From NCBI RefSeq assembly GCF_041146395.1, contig NC_091006.1, positions 4,532,001-4,596,000 of the forward strand: a stretch of DNA of 64,000 nt, given 5' to 3'. The stretch is from Eulemur rufifrons (taxonomy: Eukaryota; Chordata; Mammalia; Primates; Lemuridae). The translations under genes and the position numbers were made by a program. The notes beneath the pieces were generated by a model. It was not told the DNA's origin. It ran no database searches and was given only the letters and a program-made list of their open reading frames with translations. The number at the start of each line of letters is the position of its first letter. Within the stretch, counting starts at the first letter, position 1. This document shows positions 50,245 to 62,468 of this stretch, piece by piece.

Positions 50245-50745
50245 CACTACATCATTTAACAAATATTTATTGAGTAGCTACTCTGTGCCTCACCTATTCC
50301 AGGTGCTGGGGATGCAGCACGGAACAAGATCATCAAAACATTTCTTCTTGCAGAGCTTACATTCATTCATTCATTCATTCATTCATTGTGGGGGAAGTTG
50401 GACAATAAACATATCAGACCATCAGGACCCTATAAAGACAAATACAGTGGGATGAGGGAATGGAGAAAACAGAGGAGGTATTTTAAATAGGACAGTCAGG
50501 AAAGGGCCATTTGAGATGAGACCTGAAGGAAGTGGGATAGTGAGCAATGAGGGCATCTGGGGCTGGAGTATTCCAAACAATGGAACAGCAGTGCAAAGGC
50601 CCTGAGGCAGCAACCTGCTCAATGTATTCCAGCGCCATTGTGGCAGGAGCAGGGGGAGAATGGGAGGAGTTGAAGTCAAAGAGGTAAAGATCATGAAAGG
50701 ACTTTGACTTTGACTTTGACTTTGACTATGTTGAGGGCTCTGAGC
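50245..50745 (-). mobile_element. L2 LINE 3' end, reverse orientation
   Basis: 'aacaaatatttattgagtagc', 'ccaggtgctggggatgcagc' and 'aaaggccctgaggcagcaacc' are the L2 3' region read backwards. It contains an ATTC run (50361-50387) and a TTGACT hexamer run (50703-50727). Confidence 0.7.
50703..50727 (+). repeat. TTGACT hexanucleotide repeat
   Basis: About four tandem copies of ttgact/ctttga, arisen within the L2 text 'aaggactttgact'. Local expansion. Confidence 0.9.
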
Positions 50746-53700
50746 TGAGGCAGGAGCTAACAGGGTTCCTCCAGGGAACAGACTGGGGGTGTTGGGCAGT
50801 AGAGACAAGCCTTTCTGGGAGGGAATGGACACTGGACTCTGTGGTGGGAAGGTGAGGCCTTGGGTCTGGGTGATGTCTCTGCTCCCTTCTATGGGGTCCC
50901 AGTCTCAAACTGGCGTCAGGAGGCTCTCCTCCACCACAGCGCCTACTGCGGAGCCTGAGTTCAGATCCTGGCTCCACCGCTTACTGACCGTGACCTTAAC
51001 CCATCTATGTAACAGTTTCCTCGTCTATGAAGAGGGCTGAATGTGAAGATTAGCTGGATTAATACCTGTAAAAAGCTTGGAGAAGTGCTTGGCTCACGGA
51101 GGCAGGCAGCACGTGTTCCTGGCAGCGTTGGTCTCTTTGGTGCTGTCAGAATGCTTTCTTGGCTGTTGTTTCACCTTGAGACACACACACACGTCCTGCG
51201 AGGGCCAAATGCAGAAACTTAGATTGAAAGAGGACTCATTTGGAAGTAGCCCCCTTCCCCTTCCTGAGGTTCGCAGAGGACCGTGCTGCCTCACCAGTAG
51301 GGATGACCTTGAACTGGGGTCCTACCATCACCACTCACCAGCTGGGTGGCTCCGGGCAGCTGTCTGCGTTCCCCGAGCCTCCTCTTCATCATCCGTAAGA
51401 GGATAATCATGGCACCTGCCCCCTGGGGTGGCCGTGAGGACGAAATGAATCACGTCTGGAAGTGCTTAGCACAGACCCAGTAAAAGATGGTTGTGGGAGC
51501 CCCGCCCAAACTCCTCTCCCTGTCCTTCCACATCTGCAGAAACTGGCCCTTCCTCTCCTCGTCACTCCCTGGCCCGGCTCCACCGCTCTCGGACAAAGCA
51601 GCCTAGTTCTTGTTCACACTTTTACTCTGTGGCCCTTCCCACGTCCCTCAAGCCAGTGGCTTCCCCTCTGCTACTTGCCGGACGTCTGCACCTGGCTTCG
51701 ACCTCACCTCTTGAACCTCTCGGTCTAGGGGGGAAATGGATATCATATTTGTAATACAACTACAGATTGCCAAAGGCGACAGGAAGAACAAGATCAAGGT
51801 GCCATGAGAAATAATGACAAGGGTGGACTGTTGTTCCAGTTGGGTGGCCAAGGTAGCTGAGACCTGCAGAGTGAGAAAGCGTCAGCATGGGGGACAGGGG
51901 GGCACGGAGAATCGTCCTAGCAGAGGGAACAGCAGACAAGCCTCCGGGCTTCAAAACCACCTCAGAGCTCTCCTTTTCCAGAAGCCGACCAGAACTGACC
52001 CTTAGCACGTGTGGGTCATCCCATTATCTCTTTGGGACTTTCAGAGCCCCCATCCAAGTAACCCAGCAAGAAAATGAGCATAAAAACAAAGTCAGTGAAA
52101 CCTTTTACTTTCTAAAAGAAGGGTTCCCTTGAATATTGCCTTTTCAAAAGCAGGCTTTGTAGGATCCCTTCAAGTAGGGACTCCTCCAGTACATACGAAA
52201 TGACGCCCAGCACACAGTAGACCCTCAATAAACGTCTGGCACAAATGAATGGTTCTGTTCATTAAAATGCAGCTCACAGATAGCTACAGTTTACTTTGAA
52301 ATGCATCAAAAATATATTGATATGTGGCTAGATGGATAGATGTGTGATCTAGCAAGCCTAGTAAAATGTTAATGGTAGAACCCAAGTGGTAAGAATGTAG
52401 GTTTTCACTGTAAAATTCTTTCATCTTTCAGCATGATTGAAATGTTCTTAAAATATTGCAGGGTAGGGAAAGACTATATAATAAAATGATGGTCTTCCAC
52501 AAAATAAGGAAAAATGCAGTGAGTAAAGTGTCGGAACATCACGTTTACTGTGCAAACCCAGGTCCTTCCCCTTGAGGTGTGTCCTTTGCTCCCACTGAGG
52601 CATCGCTGTGTGTCCGCTCTCATGTTCTGTGTATATGCCCGGCCTCCTCGGGAAGGCTGTAAATTCCCCAAGGGCAAGAACGCTGTCTTTTATTTTTGGT
52701 CGCACAATTGATGGAACTTTGGAGCTGGAAGCAATGATTTCAGTCCTCCACTTAAGACACCCGCCCCTTTATAGAGGAGGAAATTGTGGCCCTAGAGGGG
52801 AAGTAAGCTGCCTACAGGTACCTGTTCCTTGTTGGAACGCAAGTCTCCCCGCACCCGCGCCAGAGCTTGGCAGTGTTACCGAGACTTCACGGGCAAGGGC
52901 CAGGGGTCAGCTTCTGGCAGCAGATCAGGAACCGGATCCAGGCCTGCTGCTCTCTCAGGGGCTACCTTTCAAGTGTCCTTGCCCCACTGAGCCTCAGTTT
53001 CCTCATCCATAAAATGGGGATAATACGAGGACTTCTCCTCTGGGCTGTGGGAGGCCCCAGTGGCCACAGGATATGAGCAGCTCTTCCCGGAGACCCTGGG
53101 ACCTAGCAAGTGCTCAATGCACAGTAGTTGCCGGTGTTATCGCTGCTCCTCCGGGCCTTGGGGAGCCGCAGATCTGAAAACTGGGCCCTGTGTGTCTCGG
53201 TTCATGTGGCTAATAAGGAGCCCTCCTGCTATTGTCACTGTGTCCTCCGCCTGAGCTTCCGTACTGCCCTCTCCTTCCCCGGGAGGATCTCACACGTGTA
53301 TCTCTGTCCTCTCTCTCCAGAGTCCTCCTCGCTGCCGACGCCGACCAGGAAAAGACTTCTGTATCTCCAAAGTGTCCTCTGTAGCTCTCAGGCCGTTTCT
53401 CTCCCTCCACTTACTGTGTAAACTTGGTCGTGTTTCCTAACCTGTTCGAGCCTCCGCGTGCTTCTCTGCGCAATGAGGCAATAACAGTACCTTTTACTCA
53501 CCTGGGTGGCTGGGAGGGTTGGATGATGTCATGGGTGTAAAGCGCCCAGCAGGGAGCCTGGCGTGTTTTAATTGCACAATAAATACAAGTAACTATTGTT
53601 ATGGCCCAGGTGCCCCCCCTCCCCGAGTGGGCTCCACCTGGGCTCCCGCCGTGCTCTGTCCTCCCCGCTGGCCGGTGCGGGACTTCCCTGCACAGGTGCT

Positions 53701-53928
53701 CTGCCCAGTGCCGAGCACGAACCTTGCACACCGGCAAGGCATGGCTTGGCCCTGCTAACCGTCCCCCTCGAGCTGATCGGCCTGACCTCTCCAGCTCGAC
53801 CCATCCTGTGCTACAGCACCCCCAACTCCTTCGGCAAAGTAACAAGGAAAGACAAGCCTCTGCCTCCCACCACCCTACCCCGCTTAGGGAGCGCAGTGGA
53901 CCACGATGAGCGAGTACAGTGTATAATA

Positions 53929-53934
53929 TTTATT
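53929..53934 (-). terminator. SBSN: Polyadenylation signal of SBSN
   Basis: AATAAA on the minus strand, 120 bases after the SBSN stop codon. The transcript probably ends near 53915. Confidence 0.8.
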
Positions 53935-54053
53935 CACAAATCTCAGGGACTCCAGAAACCTTTCCCCCCACCCCCACCCCCACCTCTTCCAGGTCATTTC
54001 AGTGAGTATGACAACAGGAATATTAGTCTGCCCAGCAAGGCCCGGGTGTCAGT

Positions 54054-57000
54054 TCAGGGCATGATGTTGGCGACGCTCTGGAAGAGAGGAGAGAGGAAGT
54101 GAATGCAAGGTACAAAGTCATGAGGGGGCCTGAGACCTCTGTCCCTGTCCCCTCCCAAGAAGTGAGAGGGACGTTGGCTACTCTGGCCGAGGAATGGGCT
54201 ATGCTCTGGGCTATCTTAAGGCAGGTGGCATCCAGATTAGTTAGAACAGGAAGCCAGCCCCCCCAGGCAAAGGCGCCAGGAGCCTCTGTGGGAACCAAGA
54301 AGCCTTGTCTGTACCGCCTCGGAGGACCCCCTGCCACCCCCATAGCCGGGGACACACAGGATGTGCTTTTGTGTCTGTCACACACCCTCGGCCTGTGCCC
54401 CAGTGCAGGCAGCGGACATAGTAAATGTACTGAGACAGCCTTGGGCCGGGAGTGAGGAGCAGGGTCCCACAGGAGCCTTTACACCAGGGGGTGGTGGTGG
54501 GAGGGGGCCTCAACCAGGGACAGAACAAAGCCACAAGTCTCCACTCCGCAGCATACTGACACAGGCAGCAGGGGCAGGGTAGCAGAGGTCTTCACAGCAG
54601 GGGGGGGAGGGGAGGAAAGCCAACCAGCAAATGGGGACGGCAGGAGCAATGACAGGAAGCAGGGTGGCACGTGGACGGGGTGGTTTCAGCAGCCCCTCCT
54701 CCCTCCCTGGCTCCCGGATGCACCAGGGCCCTGGAGGTCTCTTCTGCCAGCCTGTTTGCCTCAGCAGGAATGAAAAGCTCCCGAAAGATGAAAGCAGCCT
54801 GCCCGGGGGAGGCCCCCGCGAGGGAAGCTGCCGGGGAACAGGCACCCAGGCACCGGGAAGGGGCTGTAGGAGCATCTCTCAGGGCAGAGAGCAGGGATGA
54901 GACACCACGCGGGCACTCACCCGCCACAGAGCTGGAAAGTTGATGAAGGGCTTGTTGACCGAGGCCTGGAATGCAAGGACAAGGTCAGTCCCCAGCCTGC
55001 GCCCCACCCCTCCCCTGGGGACCTCCATGGGGCCTCCACTCCCTCCACCCCCGAGTCCACGCCGCGCCCGGAAGACTTACTCCAGATGTCAATGTGGTGG
55101 TTGCGGCCCCTCCGTGCTGGGCGGAAGACCCGCCTTGATGACTGGCCTGTGGACAGAGCCCAGAGCATCACTACAGCCCCTCAAGCCGTGCGGCTCTGCC
55201 ATGCTCCTTTTCCCCAGTGACCTGCTCCCCTCTAGGTGACTGGGGCTGCGGGGGGAGGCACAGGCTTAACCTGCTGCCTTGTCACTGTCCAGACAGAAAA
55301 CCCAAAGCCCATGTTGCTGTGGGAATTCTGCAAGAGACGGGAAGAAAACCCGGGAGGGGTGTCTGCCTCCCACTCACTGGTCTTCCCAAACTCCCTTTAT
55401 TTCAGTTACAGACACGCTCTCAATCACTGAGAAGGGGTCTCACTGGAAAGGGAACTTAGGGGACCCACGCAAATCCTGGGACCACAGTCTAACCTCAGCG
55501 CTGACCTCAAATCTAGCCCTTGTACACACAGTCTAGCTGTATCCCTAACTCGGGCTGAAACCTGTCCCTAATCCTGTCCCCAGACACTCGGGCGTGCCTC
55601 CCCGGCAGCGCTCCCACCCCTGGCTGCTGTCGCCAGCTCAAGGCAGGGCCCTCTCCTCTGCTGTGCACTCCTTCCCCACTGTCCCCTCCTCCCCACCCGC
55701 CCATCCTTGGCGTTCTGCCTGGCAGCAGATATGGCTCTGGGCTTTGAGGCCTGGGCCAGTCTCCAAGACAGTGTCACATCTTGCTGATCCCATGGAGGCT
55801 GGAGAATGGGGAATCGAGGCATACAGGAGTCAGCCTCCCGCTGTTCCCCAAGCTCCCTGCTCAGTGCCTGTTCTGCCGTGAATGGCGCTGCTGCCTGGCC
55901 TCCACGACCTGTCCCCTCTGCAGAAATGGGGAAGAGAAATCGTCTCGAAGGCTTCCCTGATTGGGCAGTTGTGGAGGAAGAGAAAGAACCCTGACTTGCA
56001 ATTTGCCAACGCCGGGCTCTAGCCGCACGCCCTTGGCAAATCCCCCGAACCTCTCTGAGCCTCGGTTTCCTCATCTGAGAGTCGGGGAGTCAGCATCTGC
56101 GTCCTGACTACCCCAGAGGGTTTTATGAAGATCGAACAGAACAGAGCTTATCTCCAAAAGCTGCTCCTCACGCTCACGCTTACTCTCTGGGTTTCTGAAT
56201 GCTCGTTCCATTTGCGCTGGAACAGATGTTGGTCTCGGTGAATATTCCCTGTTCCCCAGGAGAGGCTTCATGTTCCTCACGTGAGGCCCCCTTGACCAGG
56301 AGGGCAGCTCCCTGAAGGTGGGACCGGGTCCCTTCCCCACTGTCAGATATGGGCTTTGCAGACAAGATGGCTTAATCCACCTGACCGGTGGACCACCAGC
56401 TCCTTTGAAAGGGAGGTGGAGAAGGGCGGAGTAGTTGTATAGCCGCCCAAGCTTTCACCAAACGAAGCCTACGTAGACTCCCCGAATATCGCAAGGGTTC
56501 AACCTCCCCCCAACCCTCTTCTCCCCGTTCCCCCACCCCTGTTCACCTACATTCGGCAGCTGGTTGGCCTCCTTGCCGGCTTGGTTGACCCCATTATGAA
56601 CATCCTGCTGCAACCTGTCCACCTCCTTCCCGGCCTGGCCAGCAGCGTGGTGGACACCTTGGCCAAGTTTCTCCGCTTCCTTTCCGGCCTGGCCAGCAGC
56701 ATGATGGACACCTTGGCCAAGTTTCTCTGCCTCCTTCCCGGCCTGGTTGACCCCACTGTAGGCCCCTTGGACCACTTTGTCTGCTTCCTTTCCGGCCTGT
56801 TCAACGGTATGGTGAACTCCCTGGCCAAACTGCTCCGCCTCCTTCCCAGCCTGGTTGACCCCAGGATGGACACCAGGGACTAATTTGTCTCCCTCATTCC
56901 CAGCCTGCCCTGCAGCATAATGGACTTCATGGCCAAACTGATCCACCTCCCTTCCAACCTGGTTGACTCCATGATAGACCCCTTGGACTACTTTGTCTCC

Positions 57001-58404
57001 CTCTTTCCCAGCCTGCCCAGCAGCATGGTGGACCCCCTGTCCAAACTTCTCTGCCTCCTTCCCAGCCTCCCCAAAAGCATTGTGGGCCCCCTGTCCAAAC
57101 TTCTCTGCCTCCTTTCCAGCCTGCCCAAAAACATTGTGGACCCCCTGCCCAAACTTCTCTGCCTCCTTCCCAGCCTGCCCAAAAGCATGGTGGGCCCCCT
57201 GGCCAAACTTCTCTGCCTCCTTTCCAGCCTGCCCAAAAGCATTGTGGGCCCCTTGCCCAAACTTCTCAGCCTCCTTCCCAGCCTGCCCAGCAGCATGGTG
57301 GGCCCCCTGCCCAAACTTCTCTGCCTCCTTCCCAGCCTGCCCAAAAGCATGGTGGGCCCCCTGCCCTAACTTCTCTGCCTCCTTCCCAGCCTGCCCAGCA
57401 GCATGGTGGGCCCCCTGACCAAACTTCTCTGCCTCCTTCCCAGCCTGCCCAGCAGCATGGTGGGCCCCCTGACCAAACTTCTCTGCCTCCTTCCCAGCCT
57501 GCCCAAAAGCATGGTGGGCCCCCTGGCCAAACTTCTCTGCCTCCTTCCCAGCCTGCCCAGCAGCATGGTGGGCCCCCTGCCCAAACTTCTCAGCCTCCTT
57601 CCCAGCCTGCCCAGCAGCATGGTGGGCCCCCTGCCCAAACTTCTCTGCCTCCTTCCCAGCCTGCCCAGCAGCATGGTGGGCCCCCTGACCAAACTTCTCT
57701 GCCTCCTTCCCAGCCTGCCCAGCAGCATGGTGGGCCCCCTGGCCAAACTTCTCTGCCTCCTTCCCAGCCTGCCCAGCAGCATGGTGGGCCCCCTGGCCAA
57801 ACTTCTCTGCCTCCTTCCCAGCCTGCCCAAAAGCATTGTGGGCCCCCTGCCCAAACTTCTCTGCCTCCTTCCCAGCCTGCCCAGCAGCATGGTGGGCCCC
57901 CTGCCCAAACTTCTCTGCCTCCTTCCCAGCCTGCCCAGCAGCATGGTGGGCCCCCTGCCCAAACCTCCCCGCTTCACTTCCCGCCTGGCTGACCCCATGG
58001 TGGATCACTTTGTCTGCTTCCTTCCCAACCTGTCCAGCAGCGTTGTGGACCCCATGAGCAAACTTCTCTGCTTCCTTTCCTGCTTGTCCAATGCCACCAT
58101 TGATGTCATGCGCTACCTTGTCCAAGCCGTGGTTGAGCCCCTGGACGCCCTTGTCCAACTCCTTGCCGGCCTGGCTCCCCATGTTGCTGAGTCCATTAAA
58201 AACTTTCTCCACTTCCCTTCCGGCATGGGTGATTCCATTATTGATGCCTTCCAGGGCTTTGCCCACCTCTCTCTCTGCATTGCTCAGCCCCCGGTTGATC
58301 CCTTCAATGACCTTCTCAATGGGGTCATCGCTGGCTGCCCAGCCAGGCAGGGCCCCCAGCAGCAGGAGGAGGGAGCAGGAGCGGACCAAACCGGCAAGAT
58401 GCAT
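54054..58404 (-). CDS. SBSN: Suprabasin, complete, four coding exons with large tandem repeat
   Basis: Secreted protein of suprabasal epidermis and other stratified epithelia, reported as a transglutaminase substrate of the cornified envelope. Exons: 56551-58404 (618 codons), 55081-55146 (22), 54921-54965 (15), 54054-54077 (7 plus TGA), total 662 residues. All are phase 0 with AG/GT borders; the exon 1 donor is aaT|GTAGGT. Residues 1-24 form a signal peptide (MHLAGLVRSCSLLLLLGALP). Residues 26-148 are the conserved degenerate repeats (DDPIEKVIEGINRGLSNAER). Residues 149-472 are the 18-residue array. More divergent repeats follow (VYHGVNQVGREVDQFGHEV), then ...KEANQLPN. The tail is ASVNKPFINFPALWR-SVANIMP, identical in style to human. 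The frame is open 15 codons upstream but only from a TTG; the ATG at 58404 follows a TATA-like box by about 50 bases. The human long isoform is 590 residues from memory, so this allele has a longer array. Confidence 0.96.
56989..57960 (-). repeat. SBSN: SBSN coding tandem array, 18 units of 54 bp
   Basis: Eighteen consecutive units of consensus GQGAHHAAGQAGKEAEKF, counted by eye in the minus-strand translation. Variants swap HH/HN, AA/AF/VF and F/L, and unit 18 drifts into the flanking degenerate repeats. The unit is 54 bases, so frame is kept when copies are gained or lost. Near-identity of adjacent units suggests recent unequal exchange or slippage, and copy number is likely to vary between individuals. 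Lys and Gln in every unit could act as transglutaminase donors and acceptors (inference from the family). Confidence 0.93.
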
Positions 58405-58454
58405 GTTGCTGGGACGGTGGGAGGATGCAGAGAGGAGTCGGGCAGGCAAGGCTG

Positions 58455-58462
58455 CTATTTAT
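58455..58462 (-). promoter_or_regulatory. SBSN: SBSN TATA-like box
   Basis: ATAAATAG on the minus strand, about 50 bases upstream of the SBSN ATG. A start site near 58430 would leave a short 5' UTR, as in KRTDAP. Confidence 0.6.
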
Positions 58463-58904
58463 CCTCTCCTCCCTCTTCCCCACCCCTTGTGACTCAATTG
58501 CCTCTGCGAGGCTCTGACTTGGTCCTCAGTCAAGAGGTATTTCCCAGGGAGATTGGGAGTTGAGCAATGAAGAGGAGGAACAGAGGTGAGTCATGAATGG
58601 AGAGGAACTGGCATCTCTGCTCCTTGCCCAGCACAGGCCCTCCTCCCCAGAGACGGGTGTCTGCCCTTCCGGCCACCTCCCCTTCAATCCTCACCCACCA
58701 GCCAGGCCTCCTGTCTCCCAAACCCACCCTCAGTCACCCTCTGTCCCTGAGACCCAGCTGATTCTTCAACCCCTCACTTCTGTCGGGGATCTAAGCATCT
58801 GGCTGCCACGGCAGTCAGGGTCTAGAAAGATGAGAGGCACAGTTGGGAGAGGGGAGAGCTCTGGGGGAGTTGAGGGAGTCATCGATGAAGACCTTGTCCT
58901 TGTG

Positions 58905-59285
58905 GGCCACCCCCATGCCCCTCACTCCATCCAGCCACACAGGCCTTCTCCCTGCTCCCCAAGCACACCAAACTCATTCCTGCCTCATGGCCTTTGCATT
59001 TGTTCTTCTCTCTGCCTGGAATACAGAACACAAATGCCACCTTCTCAAAAAGACCTCCCCTGGCCATTCAGCCACAACATGGTATTATAGTTACACTCCG
59101 TAATAGCATCCTTTTGTTTTTATAGCACTTACCATGATCCAAAATTACCTTTATTTTTTTATTGTCTGTCTCACAAGGTTGTAAACATTTAGAGGAGAGG
59201 GCCGTTGTCTGTGTTGGTCACTGCTGTATCCCCAGCTCCTAGAACATTGCCCGTGGTTCATTAGATGTTTATAGATTGAACAATT
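58905..59285 (+). mobile_element. L2 LINE 3' end
   Basis: 'cacaggccttctccctgctcc', 'cctttgcatttgttcttctc' and 'tgctgtatccccagctcctag' are the ordered L2 3' text, ending near 'ttagatgtttatagattgaa'. Confidence 0.75.
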
Positions 59286-61410
59286 AGGTGGATTAGAAGA
59301 AGCCAAGGGGAGAGAGTCCAAGCCTGAGCCTGAGTCCCACGGGTGCTGGAGGGAAGGGTTCCTGGGTCCCAGAGCAGCACAGGATCCCTTGGGGAGTGAG
59401 TGTTGCAGGTTTTGGAGTCAGGATCACATTCTTGTCACAGAACTCAGGCCTCCTGTCTCCTAACCCTTGGGCAAGGGCAGGGGGCTGATTGCCATGAGCT
59501 GGAACAGGACGCAGTGTCTCCTGAAAAGCCGGTTGAGGCAGCCACGGGGAGGGGCTGAAGACCCGGGGCAGCAGGAGCCTGAGCCAGGACCTGGGCTACA
59601 GCCAGACACTCAACTTCCTGCCCTCCTCTCCGGGGGCCTCCTGAGCCCCAACCTGGAGCCCCCAGTGTTGACATATTGGCTCAGGCTGGAGGGGGAACAG
59701 CGGAGAGTTTGGCCCAGGGTGCGAAGAGGAGCACTGGAAGGAAAGGCAGACGGTGGTTGGTAGGTCTGCAACGGCGTATCTGCCTGGGAACCAATGGGTG
59801 GGTACTGATGGGTGCAGGGGTGAAAGATATTTGGGTTTTGGTGCCAAGGGGAGAGACTAAGAGAGGGGGTGGAGGTGGGATTGCTGGTGGGAAGTCCAGG
59901 CAGGAAGGAATGTGCAGGGTGTGAGCCAGTGGGGGTGGCGGAGTTATGTGTGTGGGTGCCCAGGTGTGGTGAGAATCTGCACGTGTTTTCAGGCTTTGCT
60001 CAAACAAGGGCGCCAAGGCCCGCTCCCCTCAGAGGACCCAGGGTTCCACCCAGATCCTGGACACTTGGCCACACCCAGAGCCAGGCATCCCAGGCCAGAA
60101 ACCCAGGAGCTTCTCTAGGCTCTTCCTATAGAGGGTGACTAATTGCGCCACCTCTATAAGCTTGAGCTCATCAAATCTGTTTCCCAGTTTCATGCTCCAG
60201 GGACAAAGCCAAATTCCTGGGCAACCTGCCCTTGTCCAGTGCCTAAGTGACGGAGTTTCCCATGGCAGGAGATTGCTGGGTGGGGAAGGTGAGCTTCAGA
60301 ATCCTAACCCACCCCAAGACTGAGAGGTGGGGCTTCTCCTTTCATTACACTTCTCCATCTTTTCTTTCCCATCCGTCTCTCTGCCCATCCTTCCATCTCC
60401 TGTCAGACTCAATCCCTCTCCTCAGTCTCTCAATTCCCATTTAGGACTATTTGATTCAGGCTTTGGCATCTGTCTCCATAACTGGCCTGGAGTTGTCCTT
60501 TCTTAGGCCGTCCTCTGCTGGTGTTGGTGACATGGTCGTGCGGGTTTCCTAGAGTGAATTAAGGAAGTAGCTCAGCCATCACGGCTCTCCCCCAAAGCAC
60601 TGCAAAGAAGAATGCAGTGCAAGTCCACAGAGTGCTGGCCCATCTGAAGGGAGAGGCTCAGAGCCAGGGCGCTACCCAGAGCCCTCTGCCCGGGAGCTGC
60701 CCCTGGGCTTCCCAGCCCCGGCTGGGGTCTGCAACAGTCAGTACAGAATGGCAGATATTTGTCCCCCAGTGCTTCGGCAGATCTTGCCCATAAAATTGTC
60801 TGGATCCAAATCAGCCTTTGGGAGGACATATCTTTCTTTTATTATTGGTCTAGTCAGATTTGCCATTTCTTCTTGCACCTGTTTTGATCCTTTACATTTG
60901 CTAAGAAAAATTTTAACTGCAAGTCTTATTGTAAATTTGCACAAAATTGGTCCCTTTTTAATCCTGGTTTTTGTCAGTGCTGTGGTTTTTTTCCTCCTTG
61001 ATTGGACAGCAAAGTTTATCCCCCTCCGTTTGATGAATCATCCGTTTCTTGGTTTTGGTTCATTGCAACCTTCTCATCTGTACACTCCATTGGTTTTCCA
61101 GTCCCACCTCTCCCAGGCCAACCACACAGGACAGCCTCACCCTCCCTTTGGTTCCATGGCAGGTGCTTGGCAAACTAAGTACCCATGGAAGTTTAGGGAA
61201 GGAAGAGGTTATGTCATTCTGTCCCTTCTGGCATCCACCTCCCTCTCTGGGATGGTGACTCCTTCCTGGTACAAACCCCTATGCCACCTAAATCTTGGTC
61301 ACAGCTGCGTGTCAACTGGCTCTGCGGGTGAAGGTGCCTGCCTGTGAGTCACTGATGTACAAACAAGCCCCCCACCCTGGTGTTTTAGGAAGGGGCCATT
61401 TGTCCGTTTG
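59286..61410. other. Intergenic between SBSN and GAPDHS
   Basis: No gene seen. The stretch at about 60735-61020 is AT-rich and LINE-1-like in reverse (tctagtcagatttgccattt). The remainder is unclassified. Confidence 0.4.
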
Positions 61411-61414
61411 TTCT

Positions 61415-61930
61415 TCCTCAGATGTTTGTTGAAAGCCTGCTGTGTGGCAGGCACTCTTCTAGGTGCTGGAGACACGGTGGTGAACAGACAGACAGGAACA
61501 CACGCCCTGCGGGGGCTTAGAGCCCAAGTGGGAGACACGGTCAAGTAAACCAATAGCTAGATCACGACAAACTACGTCAAAAGCTACAAGGACAAAAACA
61601 GGTGCCGTGAGAGGATACGAGCTGGAGGGTGCTGAAAGACTGGGGATCAGATGACCTGAGGAGGTGACATTATTTATTCATTCAGATATTATTTATTGAG
61701 CAAACACGTTCTAAGTGCCAAACATTCTTCCAGCCAATAGGATATAGAAGTGACAAAGATAGAGGTCCCTGCCCTCCCAGATCTCACAGTCTAGTAGGCA
61801 GAGACAATTTGCAAGAAGATAAATAAGATGATTTTTAGGAAAACATTCTATAAGGAAAGTAAAGATATAGAAAGAGTGGCGCTGGAGGAGCTTTGCACTC
61901 CGGAACATAAAACCCAGGTGGGGAGTCAGA
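61415..61930 (-). mobile_element. L2 LINE 3' end, reverse orientation
   Basis: 'ggcaggcactcttctaggtg' and 'tggagacacggtggtgaacag' followed by a second start 'attcagatattatttattgag' suggest two overlapping antisense L2 fragments. Confidence 0.65.
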
Positions 61931-62133
61931 CTAGGCTGAGGGGCAGATAGTGACTGAGAGGCGAGGAAACTTCAGACGGGGAGTCCAGAGGGGCCTCTTT
62001 TAGAGGTCGGCATCCCAGGGAAGCCGCGGGAGGGGCTTTGCAGGCGTAAGGAAACAGGGTGACTGCAGAGAGGTCAGGGACAGTGTGCGGAGGGAGACAG
62101 AGGGAAGAGAGAAAATGACTTTAAGAACCAGTG

Positions 62134-62405
62134 CTAAAAGCCTATAATCCTAGCACTCTGGGAGGCCGAGGCGGGAGGATCGCTTGAGGACAGGAGTTTG
62201 AGACCAGCCTGGACAAGGGGCAGACCCCATCGCCACTAAAAATAAAAAAAAAACTAGCTGCGCGCAGTGGCGCGCGCCTGTAGTCCCAGCTGCGCCAGAG
62301 GCCGAGGCAGGAGGATCGCTTGAGCCCAGGAGTTTCGGGTTGCCGTGAGCTAAGATGATGCCACAGCACTCTAGCTGGGCGACAGAGTGAGACTATCTCC
62401 AAAAG
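62134..62405 (+). mobile_element. 5'-truncated Alu next to the GAPDHS promoter
   Basis: Begins inside the left arm (gcctataatcctagcactctg) and ends 'gactatctccaaaag'. It lies only 64 bases upstream of the first CRE of GAPDHS. Confidence 0.85.
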
Positions 62406-62468
62406 AAAAAGTTGGATTCCATTCCAGACGCCAGTGGGTGACCTTGGAACTGGCGACGCACTGCGCGC

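Larger units (their letters stand above)
47930..53900. other. Intergenic between DMKN and SBSN
   Basis: No gene seen. It holds an AAT/GAT microsatellite (49107-49146), a MIR-like piece near 49945-50160 (cattttacagacgaggtaaag), antisense L2 (50245-50745) and MIR-like pieces near 51310-51480, 52730-52830 and 52985-53130. The first kilobase upstream of the DMKN beta start is GC-rich and may hold its regulatory DNA. Confidence 0.5.

Noticed and set aside
50361..50387. Short regularly spaced repeats as a possible CRISPR array
   Set aside because: Simple ATTC tandem repeat with no spacers, in a mammalian genome.
57366..57998. 210-codon minus-strand frame rich in GRRQRSLxRGPTMLL
   Set aside because: It is the shifted frame of the SBSN array, open for the same periodicity reason.
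58405..58449. 15-codon N-terminal extension of SBSN
   Set aside because: It starts at TTG, and the ATG at 58404 begins directly with the signal peptide.
57403..58563. 386-codon open frame on the + strand across SBSN (PLxKLLCLLPSLPSSMVG repeats)
   Set aside because: It is the antisense reading of the SBSN repeat. Because the unit is 54 bases, a stop-free unit stays open in any frame over the whole array. It has no splice, promoter or homology support.
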